DNA of 64,000 bases, taken from Strigops habroptila (Eukaryota > Chordata > Aves > Psittaciformes > Psittacidae). Location of the stretch: positions 6,030,906-6,094,905 of the forward strand of contig NC_044290.2 of the NCBI RefSeq assembly GCF_004027225.2. The letters are read 5' to 3'. Of the stretch, positions 35,156 through 44,472 are shown in pieces. The notes beneath the pieces were generated by a model. The model saw only the letters and a list, made by a program, of their open reading frames with translations, made no database searches and was not told where the DNA came from. How positions within the stretch are numbered: position 1 is the stretch's first letter; each line of letters opens with the position of its first letter. A program made the translations under genes and the position numbers.

Positions 35156-38100
35156 TCAGGCTGTGACATAGACCTCCAGGAGCCCCCCCACGGAGTGCAT
35201 TCGGTAGAACACCCCCAGGGGGAGGCCGAAGTTCACGATGGCAAACCAGGTGGAGTAGCCGTAAAAGGACTTTTCCAGCCCATTCTCGAAGACAGGGTGA
35301 GCCCCAAATGTGGGAATGACCCACAGCTAAAGAGGCGTGAGGGAAACAAGAGCAAAGTCAGAGGATGAGAAACCGTCTCCTACCTGCGCTCTAATCTCAG
35401 CACTGCCTCAAGTCACTGTAGGAGTATTGCAAGAGTATCAGAGGAGTCTCCCTGCCAGGGAAGAGAAGGAAAACCCCCCAGTTATGCTGCTGAGCCCTTG
35501 CTGTAAGTCAAATCCTGTTGAATTCCTAATGACAGCCTCATTCTGCCCCAGCCAGCTTCGTCTTTCTACAGAATTCCACTGTTTCCTTGGCCAGTGTGTT
35601 TTCAGTGCGTTAAGGCTGCAGCGAGGATCCATGCTGATTCGAGATCCCAGAGCACTGAATTGGGTGAGTTTTAATCCTGGACCCTCACGTTTTCACTGCT
35701 GGTGCCTCACGTTCTTCCACCTATCTCATGAAACACCCTTAATGATTAAGATAACCTTTTCAGAGGCTAAAATCTTGGCTCATAAGGGTTTATTAGCTCT
35801 CTGCTTTCTGCACCCAGGAAACCCAGCCATATTTGACTCTTTGGTTGAAAAAGAGACCTTATCATTGTGAGAGTGGGGTGTTAACAGCTAAACTGGCCTC
35901 CATTTGCCTCACCATAGGTTGAAACATGGTGGACAAAGGTTTCTTGTCTGGAATAGCAGCCCAAAAGAAAGACAAGGAGAGCACATCTGTATCATCCTGG
36001 CTCAGCCAAGGTATGAGGTAGCAGAGAGAGCAGTACTTACTATGATGTTGCACAAAACCAAGAAGAATGAGATCTCTCTAAGTGCTCTTCTCTTCCAGCT
36101 CAGGTGAGAGTAGCTGTGGATATAGGACAGGGAAGCTTTGCGGATCTCCTGTCCCAGCTCCAGCACGCTCAGTCGTCTCTGGTCATAGGCTTCATGGATC
36201 TGCTCTTCTTTAACTTCCTCCTCTTTGCTGGAGTGTGTGTGCCCCTGTTTGCTGCTAGTTGTGGTTTCCTCTTCCTCAGGTAGCTCCGAAGCTGCTGCAT
36301 GGTGCCTGTCATGTCCTGTGTGTCTGGCCTCAGTTGTTGCCACTAAGGGCTGCCGATGAAGCCCATCAATGATGAAGACATTTTGGGTGATGGTCTGAAG
36401 GATGAGGAGGACAGAATAGGACAGGATGAGACTGTTCAACTGGTCTCTGGGGTCGGTGGCCACAAGGGCTACAATGGAGAAGTAGGACATGCCGATCTGG
36501 CCGAGGGCTGCCCCCATCAACAGGATCACATCCAGGCTGCGGGTTGGGTTCTTCACTGTATCCAGCTCCTTCTTTTCCAAGGCGTGGATGATTGTCCCAA
36601 CCACTGCACCCACACTCATCACAGGCAGGAGCACAATGTAGTATGAATAAAACATCACAAAGACCTGGTGGTCAGGGGCCGAGCTGGTGGCCTGGATCTG
36701 GTACATCATGAAGACGCAGATCCCGATGATGACAGCAACGGCACCCAGCAGTGGCCCAAAGACCACCCCCTGGAGCTTGAACTTGTGCTTGATGTGAGGG
36801 GCATGGTGGTGGCTGATGCGTCTCCCCACGTTCTTCCACATGACATACAGCACGGAGCAGCAGACGAGGCAGAACTCGGTGTTGAAGGGGTAGAGCAGGA
36901 TGTAGCCCTTCTGGAAGACTTTGCAGATGGTTGTGTTTGGGCATGTGCATGAGACAGTCTCGTTGCCTGGAGCAAGAGAAGAGGAAGGCAATTATTAGGA
37001 GGGAGATGGCCTGGATTTCGTGGCTATCTTTGAGTGTTTCTTGTGTGCAGGTACAACATCTGTCTCTGTGGGTCTCAGAACCAGTGATCACGAAGTTAAG
37101 CGATCACTACTTGGTCCTCAAGGCTGTGAGGATTCAGAATAACAGGGTTTAGCAAATGTCTTCTAGTCTGGCAATCTTTTGCCTGCAGTTGACAGATAAA
37201 CATGAGCAGAAATGCTAATATATGTTGGGCTTCTCCTTTCCTAACCCTCGGTTCCAGGGTTTCACAGCAGATCACCCCCCTCCAAGTGAAGATGTTCTCT
37301 CCTTGCAGCCCATCTCCTTGAGACAAGCTCCAGTAATAGGGAATCTGAAGCATTCGGGGGAACTGGTTGTGATATCTGAATTGCCAAGACCAAAGACTGT
37401 CACCTCCCTAGAAGTCATCTCTGTCAGCCTGACACAAACAGGGATGTGAGAAGGAGTCTTGCCTGCAAATCGCTGCTCCACCTCGCGCAGCTGAGACTCG
37501 ATCTCCATGTGAATGGTGTCGTTGGTCACAGCCAAGAGCCAGAGGAGGAGGTTGGTGGCTATGGTCAGCATCAACCCACACCTGGGAGAAGAGAAAGGTG
37601 ATAGGGCTGAGGAGGCCACCCCACCTCATCCTCCTGTCATGGAAGTGGTCCCTGAGCCATGCAGCAGGAAGGGATTTGGGGTTAGGAGGAAGCAATGAGC
37701 TTTGCAGCAGTCCAAGGCTCAAGTGAAAACCGAAAGGAGCTGGTGAGCCCAGGTCAGTGGAAGGAGGATGGGTCTGATCAAGTCACAGCTTGATTCTTGC
37801 GTGATACAGAATATAGAGAGTCCGAATACACAGAATCAGATGCAGAATATAGAGAGATCAGATGAAGACAGGAATAACAGAGATCATAAGCAAACAGAAA
37901 GGAAGAGTTTCTTTAGACGAGTAGAAGGCAGTTTCCCCCCTCTTTGTACCTGGTGAGGTTGTGCTGGACCTGAATGCAGTCCTTACAGTGATGCCACAGG
38001 AAAAAAGCCTGCAAACAGATAACAACAATGACATGAGCAGGCTGAAGCCAGCAGCCTGCTGCATGCACAGTGCAAAGGGACAGGCAGGCAAGAGGGTACG

Positions 38101-40337
38101 AGTCCAAGTGGGAGCAATCCTGTCTCTGTGCAAGTGGTGCAGGGACATGTGTGCACCTGCATCTCAGTGTTGAGACATGTGCTGGCATCCTCAGGTAACT
38201 ACAGCATGTGTGTGCCTGCACCTAGTGCTGATCTGGGAGATCTGCTGTTCTCTTTCTCTTGTATATATGTGGGTATTTGCTGCTGAGATGGGCGCTAGGT
38301 TACTCTACAGATATGGGTTTGGGTTTGGAAAGAAGTTTGGCATCAGAGTAACAAGTTGCAAACAGTGTGAGACGTTTTTGTGCACAAAGGATTTTGTTGG
38401 GGAGATGTATTAGCAAATAGAGAGGCTGGGTCTCAGCCTCGTGAAGAGACTAAATTTCCTCTCCTCTCTCCCTACTTTGATGCTTCAAAACAAACTCATC
38501 TGATTCCTACGGTATGCCAGGTATTGCCAAAGTGATTTCTTCCTAAATCTTACTACTTTGTCCTCCATCTGGCCTATGAGGAGTGTGAGTGGTATGTGAA
38601 ATGTGATGCTTTAATGCCTTAAATGCTCATAGGAATGCCTCATGTGCACCCAGTTCCCCAAGTATCCCTACTTCCCCCCACCCTTTGGGCTTCTGGGAAT
38701 GGGACAGAGGGAATAAGCAAGCTTCCAGAAAGGCAATGTGCAGTACCTGGGTGCAGATAAAAAGGATTTCAATGCTGGGGAACACGATTTCCACCCTGGA
38801 TTTGCACTGGATGAGAACCGCGCTGTAGCCGATATGAAACGTGTTCAGGAGGACGCTGAAAGTGGCGAAGAGCAGCACTGACCCTGGCAAACAGCAAAAG
38901 CACCAGTAAATAAATGAGGACATGTCTGTGGAGCATCTGGGCCTGGCTGGGGACTGGAAACCTCATGCATCTTGGATTTGGGTGGAGCTGTAGGCTTTCC
39001 CATCTGGAATTCTCATGATTTTGAGAGAAGGAGACAAAGGGGAGCCTGATTCCTGAGCCTGGTTGTGTGCTTTGGCTGGTTTAAGGTGTTGAGGCAGTGC
39101 AAGGTATTGTCTTGTCGTTGGGAACAAGGGTTTTGGCCTCTTCTGTGCCGTTTGGAGTGACAGAGGTAAGCTAATGGCATGTGATGGCTTCTGCCTTCCA
39201 GAGAAAGCCTGAGATCAATCCAAGCCTACTAAGGCTGTTGGCAGCACTAGACTGAAGAAGTTAGGACCCTTTAATTGTTTCTCTCCTTCACCTTGGAAAC
39301 CTCTCTGCAGCTTTAGCTACTTGGGCACGTTGCAGCTTTCTTCCCTCTAGTTCTCCGTGCTTGGTTAACAAGACAGTGCTAATTAGAAACTCCATAATAG
39401 ACCAGAGGCAGGCAGCTGGGACAAGTGTCACTTCACAAAGTGGGGCAGCTACTGATGGGAGATCTCCCAGGAAAGCCTGGGTGTCACTGGATGTGACTCA
39501 CCAGGCAGGAATCTTCCCCTGGAAACAAGGCTGCTGTGATGTTAAACAAGGATGAGGGTGGCACGGGGCTGCTGACGCCCTTGGAGGGTAAACATGGTGG
39601 TTCTGCTCTCACATTGCCAAGTGGTCATGCCTAAAACCTTTCCTGTATCTCTCCCACGGTGCTCAGTTACTGGTGGGAGATGCCTGGGTTGTGCTTTGGG
39701 AAGGGACCACAGGGTGAAGTTGGACTGGAGGCTGAAGGACTCCTGCCTGCTCTGGTTCCTCTGTGGCATCCACTATGCCCATGTCTTCCCCAGCCTACCC
39801 CAGTCTCCCCATTGGGAGATTCCCAGCGCCCAGCTACATCTCCTGTGGCTTCTAGCTCTATTAGTCGTAGTGGAAGAACTTCTTTATCGTCTAAGTCCTG
39901 GGAGGAAAGGGAAAGGCATGAGGTGATAAACAAAAGCAGAATTTACCCCTAATCCAGATAGGCCCCGCATGGGAATCCCGGTACAGCACCGCATGTGGCT
40001 GCCTGCTGGTACCCAGCAGGTAGTAGATAATCCAGCACAGGCACAAGACCTTGAGGATGGAGAGCAGGATCCAGACATCCGCCAGGGTGATGGCCACATG
40101 GTTAAAAATCATACTGCTGACGAAGGCACTGCCCAGGAACACCACGTTCATGGCCAGCAGCCCCGAGAAGAGCTGCCCTGCTTTCTGAGCTTGCCTGTGC
40201 CGCTGCTGCACCGAGGAGCAGTGCCGGTACAGCCAGAACTTCTCATAGTGGATCATGGCGGTGTCCTGTGGAGCTGATGCTGGCCTGTTCTTGCAGTGCT
40301 GGCAGGATTTCTGCTTGGAGACTTTGTTGCCCGACAT
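35156..40337 (-). CDS. OTOP3: Otopetrin-3 proton channel, complete, six coding exons
   Basis: Exons in transcript order: 40337-39947, 38883-38747, 38008-37950, 37581-37463, 36966-36041, 35326-35156. They sum to 1803 nt, giving 600 residues (human OTOP3 is about 596). RQAQKAGQLFSGLLAMNVVF (49-68), the HAGPIWIRG motif (123-131), FLWHHCKDC, NPTRSLDVILLMGAALGQ (375-392) and the C-terminal FGLPLGVFYRMHSVGGLLEV identify the otopetrin family. The AQKAGQLFSGLLA and GLEK.FYGY stretches match OTOP3 specifically. Otopetrins have 12 membrane helices in two related halves and conduct protons into cells. The first two helices here are about 55-77 and 84-108. The start is fixed by an in-frame TGA two codons upstream (TGA GCC ATG). 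Intron 4 uses a GC donor. A His/Glu-rich stretch (443-496) falls in the predicted cytoplasmic loop between helices 10 and 11. CPNTT (244-248) sits in the variable extracellular loop and contains a possible N-glycosylation site. Confidence 0.95.
36967..37462 (-). other. GC-AG intron 4 of OTOP3
   Basis: The exon ends TTTGCAG and the intron begins GCAAGA, a near-perfect GC-type donor. The acceptor is GCTCCAG before GCAACGAG. Using GC gives phase 1 on both sides and reads RFA-G-NETVSC, matching the human OTOP3 junction ..GNET.. as I remember it. The nearest GT option (GGGAG|GTGACAG downstream) is in phase 0 and would break the frame with exon 5. Confidence 0.8.
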
Positions 40338-40348
40338 GGCTCATCTGC
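40338..40348 (-). promoter_or_regulatory. OTOP3 start-exon acceptor and start-deciding stop
   Basis: On the minus strand a pyrimidine-rich CTCCCTTTTGTTCAACAG acceptor precedes GCAGATGAGCCATG. The TGA immediately upstream is in frame with the ATG at 40337, so translation cannot begin further 5' in this frame. An out-of-frame ATG within the same bases would give a short upstream reading frame. Confidence 0.65.
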
Positions 40349-40406
40349 CTGTTGAACAAAAGGGAGGTTTAAAGTAGGAAAGGTTGGAGGGAGACATGCT
40401 GAGAGG

Positions 40407-40444
40407 AGAGGTTGTGCTCTGCTGTAGAGGTTGTGCTCTGCTGT
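40407..40444. repeat. Perfect 19-bp tandem duplication
   Basis: AGAGGTTGTGCTCTGCTGT occurs twice in direct tandem. It lies in the predicted 5' intron of OTOP3, about 60 bases upstream of the start-exon acceptor. It looks like a recent small duplication. Confidence 0.9.
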
Positions 40445-40996
40445 AAAGCCGCTTGTGTGGTGACCTCCCTTCCTTGCTTTGCAGCTTTCCCTCCTCGCTC
40501 CAGAAGCTGGATGAGGGGAAAAGGATTGGTGTTTAGCCCAGGTTAGGCATTAAGCACTCCTGGTAGGCAGAGTCATTGCAAGGCACTGGGAAAAGGCTCT
40601 TCTGCCAAAAGCTGTCCAGAGATACCTGCATTGAAATGGGTATTTGAGTCTCTGCTTTGCCCCACCAGTACTTGAAGCTGTTGGGACCAGAGGTGCCCAA
40701 ACAGTTTCCATGCTCACCTTTCACACCTTCTCACCCTGGATTTGGGTTTCCTCCTTTCCCTTTGTCACTGTAAGGATTAGGTGGATGTGCAGAGCAAGCT
40801 CAGACCTGCTCTAACGTTCAGTTTGATGGGTCTGACCTCTTCCTTGTGTTTCTGGGCTGTGAATGTTACACCAGGCTCCTCAGATGGTTGCAGGAATTGT
40901 GGCAAAGCTGCAGACAATTAAGAGGGTCTGTGAGTTTTGATCTGAGCTGCTTGGAAAAGATCCAACTTCCCATCCAGGTGGGCTGAGATTGGGATA

Positions 40997-41040
40997 AACG
41001 TTTCTTATTCTACTTGTTCAACGTTTCTTATTCTACTTGT
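40997..41040. repeat. 21-bp direct repeat, period 23
   Basis: AACGTTTCTTATTCTACTTG followed by T occurs twice, separated by TC. The copies are identical, indicating a recent tandem duplication. It is inside the predicted 5' intron of OTOP3. Confidence 0.9.
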
Positions 41041-41323
41041 AGCACAGAGCTCTGGGCACACTGACACAGAGGAGTTTGAGGGATTGGCTCAATAGACATC
41101 CAGAGCCTGGGAACTTTTCTATCCAGCTTTTGGAATAATCTCAGTTAGGACCGTATTGCCCATGAGAGAGAAATCAGCTTGATCACACACAGCATCCAGG
41201 CAAGATCAGTCTCTCTTATCCATTTGGCATATGGAAAGGTGCTTTCGCTCCAGGGAGTGACTCTGTGGTGGGGGGTGGCTGGAGGGAAAGCAGCCCCCAA
41301 GGTGTGTTTGAGGATGGAGGGAG

Positions 41324-41324
<1 letters not shown>

Positions 41325-41378
<54 letters not shown>
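41325..41378. repeat. (TA)27 microsatellite
   Basis: A pure TA dinucleotide tract of 54 bases, flanked by GAGT on the left and GTTATCC on the right, with a second short TATATA just after. It lies in the predicted 5' intron of OTOP3. The tract can extrude as a hairpin and its length is likely polymorphic. Confidence 0.97.
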
Positions 41379-41382
<4 letters not shown>

Positions 41383-41765
41383 TCCTATATATAAAATAGG
41401 GCTTTGGGGGAGAAGTTGTCTGGGAAGGGGTTGAAATTGAATGTTTCCCTCTTCTTTTGCATGTGCACTGAGGTGCTCCATCTCTCTTTGGTCTCTGGGG
41501 ATTCAGTGGAGCTTGATCCGAAACTCTTCCCCATTTGATTCCAAAACTCTCTGAACTTAGTAGCAGAGGAGCAAATTCCCCCCCTCTCCTATGGCTATAA
41601 CTCCTCTGCTTTGTGGCCAGGGTAGGGAGGGGAGAAGCCATAAAAGCAGAAGGCTCAGCTGGAAACCCATCCAGGCTGCACCAGGCAGTCCCCAAGTGCC
41701 CGGACAAGGCTGCACCCACCCCCTTGATCCTGTAGCTGTGCGAGCAGCCAAGCCCCAGCCCTTAC

Positions 41766-41905
41766 CTCCTGCAGCCTCCTGCCGAGCGGGAGCAGCCACC
41801 GGTTACAGCCGATGTTCAAACCACTCCCCGAGTGCCACCAGGATGCTCCTAAGTATTTGCAGCAGCCCAAGGAGGAGGCAGGAGCCGTCGGGAGTCGGGG
41901 CTGCT
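41766..41905 (-). promoter_or_regulatory. Probable non-coding first exon of OTOP3
   Basis: On the minus strand a GCTGCAGGAG|GTAAGG donor follows a GC-rich stretch of about 140 bases containing CTCCCGCTCGGCAGGAGGCT. Because the OTOP3 start exon begins with a splice acceptor and an in-frame stop, a 5' UTR exon must lie upstream, and this is the best donor I found. The 5' limit is a guess. Upstream (41941-42010) the sequence is AT-rich, with GTAAACA and TTAATTA motifs that resemble FOX and homeodomain sites. This is inferred, without transcript evidence. Confidence 0.45.
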
Positions 41906-43299
41906 CCCGCTGAACGTGGCCTCTGCTCCCAACCCATTGATTTTTTCCTCTTCTTCCCTTCCACCTTGTTTACTTTGGGTCTATTATTGTCATTACATTA
42001 ATTACTCAATGAGAAGCTCTCGGCTCTGCCAAGGGCAGCCAATGGGGATCAGCTCCTTTGTGCACTTGCTGGGTTGCTCCATGTGGACAGCATTGGCACA
42101 GGATGTGCCAACTGGTAAAACCACAAAGCTGTGGTGACTAATGTGTGCCATGATTAGCTCTATTCTCACCTTAGCCTCCTGGCACAGGCTTGTGCTGGGA
42201 GTACTTTGGCTAAAATCCATTCAAGCTCCCCATTCCATTGGGTTTAGGTAGATCCTAAGGTTTATTCCTCAAGTGTACCATTACTTTTTGCTTTTACTCA
42301 GGGCACAGATACTCAAACCGACCCAAAAGGCAAAACTTGTCCAGGATAGATGCAGGCATGATGACAATTCGATGCACTTATTGCAGAAAGGTTGCTTCTT
42401 TTGGGGGTGGTAGCCACAACCTACTAGTGCTGATTTCAGAGACGGACCCTCATGTGCAAACCCTCATGTCAGGGATGCTTCAGGTCCAAGCTGTCTCTGT
42501 TCCCTCTCCTGTTGCAGGGCAAACCTATTTCTATGGCTCTACGGTGAGCTGATTTCCCCGGTTTTGTGGCTGGCAGTGGAGGACTTGTCATTCCTGCCTG
42601 ACGTGGTGAGCCCAGAGGGTCCATCAGGAGAGGATGGAGCTCTCCATGGAAGGAGAGGAGTTTGCGTGTCCCGGGATGAACCCCAAGCCCTGTGGTTCTT
42701 GATGGCAAACAAGTGAGTTGAGAGTTCAGAGCCATGAAACCCTTTCCCAGAAGCTGATTAGGGGTAGGAGTGGGTGGTGGAGCACAGGTTATCGTGCGTG
42801 GGGATGTGACGAAAGGGATGGAAAACAAGAGGGAAAGGGGTGCATTGCTCTGGGTGAGAACACCCAGTGTGCGCTGGTCCAGCCGTTGTGTTGACTGTCT
42901 GCCAGCCAAGCGGCCGTGCTGACTGTCTGACCAAACCCTTGCACTGCTCTGGTGGAGCCTGGGTGCTGATCTGGGTTGGTTTTCATGAATACCCAGGGCT
43001 AGATTTGTTCTGCCTTCCTCCAAAGCATCAGCAGCTCCAGCCTGCTTGGACAACCCTGTTCTTGCCTTGATGCTCTGGGATGCCCTGAGAGCAATCGGGC
43101 CCTCCTTTGGGTGTCTGGCTCTTCTCCAGACCCCATTCGAGAGCTTAGCAATGATCTGGGATCTCCCAAGAGCTATTTGGTGGCCTCTTTGTCGAACAAA
43201 GACAATAATTTACATGCAAGACATTAACGAACCTGGCTGGTTTTCAGTGCTGTATTCCTAAATTGGGGTGACCATGCAGAACTGGGAAATGGAGGCCAG
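41906..43299. other. Intergenic DNA upstream of OTOP3
   Basis: No coding exon, RNA gene or mobile element is recognised. The stretch just upstream of the probable first exon is a plausible OTOP3 promoter and proximal enhancer region. The 194-codon minus-strand frame at 42469-43053 has no recognisable domain. Confidence 0.5.
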
Positions 43300-44380
43300 G
43301 AATCATAGATTGGAAAAGACCTTTAAGATCATCAAGTCCAACTGCTCCCCACCACTGCCAAGGCCACCACTAACCCATGTTACTGAGGGCCTCGGCTACA
43401 CGGGGTGTGAACACTTGGAGGGATGGTGACTCCAGCACTGCCCTGGGCAGCCTGTTCCAATGCCTGAGCACCCTTTGGGGAAGGAATTGTTCCTCATCTC
43501 CATCTAAACCTCCCCTGGTGCAGCTTGAGGCCGTTTCCTCTTGTCCCATCCCTTGTTCCTTGGGAGCAGAGACCAGCCCCCTCCTGGCTCCATCCTCCTG
43601 TCAGGCAGTTGTAGAGAGTGATAAGGTCCTCCCTGAGCCTTCTCTTCTCCAGACTAAACCCCCCCAGGTCCCTCAGCCGTTCCTCATCACACTTGTGCTC
43701 CAGGCCCTGCACCAGCTCCATTCCCTTCTCTGGCCCCTCTCCAGCACCTCAATGTCTCTCTTGCAGTGAGGGGCCCAGAACTGAACCCAGGATTCGAGGT
43801 GCAGCCCCACCAGTGCCCAGCACAGGGGGTCAATCACTGCCCTGGCCCTGCTGCCACACTGGTGCTGATGCAGGCCAGGATGCTGGTGGCTTCTTGGCTG
43901 CCTGGGCACACTCTGGCTCACGTTCAGCTACCTTTGACCAATTTTCCATGAGCAGTTTCCAACCACTCTTTCCCAAGCCTGGAGCGTTGCAGGGGGTTGT
44001 TGTGGCCCAAGTGCAGGACTCAGCACTTTGCCTTGTTGAACCTCATCCCATTGGCCACAGCCCATGGATCCAGCCTGTCCAGATCCCTCTGTAGAGCTTC
44101 TTACCCTCCAGCAGACCAACACTCCCAAACAACTTGTTGTCATTAGGGGACTTACTGAGGGTGCACTTGATCCCCTCATCCAGATCATTGATAAAGACAT
44201 TGAACAGAACTGGTCCCAACACTGAGCCCTGGGGAGCACCACTTGTGACCAGCTGCCAACTGGATTTAATCCCATTCACCAGCACTTTTTGGGCTTATCC
44301 AGCCAGACAGCTCTTTACCCAACAAACAGTATCCCCTCCCAAGCCATGGACAGCCAGTTTCTCCAGGAGAGTGCAGGAGT
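43300..44380 (-). mobile_element. CR1 LINE, roughly 1.1 kb, 5'-truncated
   Basis: Begins AATCATAGATTGGAAAAGAC, the reverse complement of a CR1 3' end. It continues through the typical 3' region (CTCAGCCGTTCCTCATCAC) into reverse-transcriptase remnants. On the minus strand [20 protein letters not shown] is the conserved RT motif upstream of the catalytic box. The next part reads [12 protein letters not shown] where active copies have an (F)ADD-type motif, so this copy is not functional. It is the largest repeat in the window and lies between the two OTOP genes. Confidence 0.95.
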
Positions 44381-44447
44381 GTGAATATATCCCAGGGAAA
44401 AAAAGCTTGGGTGAAACTGGAGGTTTTTCATAGAATCATATTCCTTT

Positions 44448-44472
44448 AATAAGCCTTTTTATTAGGCTTATT
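44448..44472. repeat. 8-bp inverted repeat (hairpin) beside CR1
   Basis: AATAAGCC at 44448-44455 and GGCTTATT at 44465-44472 form a perfect stem around a 9-base T/A-rich loop. A third AATAAGCC follows at about 44479. A short CATAGAATCATA just before it (about 44430) resembles a CR1 tail unit. The function, if any, is unknown. Confidence 0.75.

Noticed and set aside
36356-36952. Plus-strand frames opposite OTOP3 exon 5
   Set aside because: Antisense shadows of the long OTOP3 coding exon.
37408-37450. Alternative GT donor (GGGAG|GTGACAG) for OTOP3 exon 4
   Set aside because: It is phase 0, whereas exon 5 needs phase 1, and it would add about 17 residues not found in the family. The GC donor fits both phase and homology.
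43377-44094. Plus-strand frames across the 43.3-44.4 kb region
   Set aside because: They are antisense to the CR1 element; the real remnant coding strand is minus.
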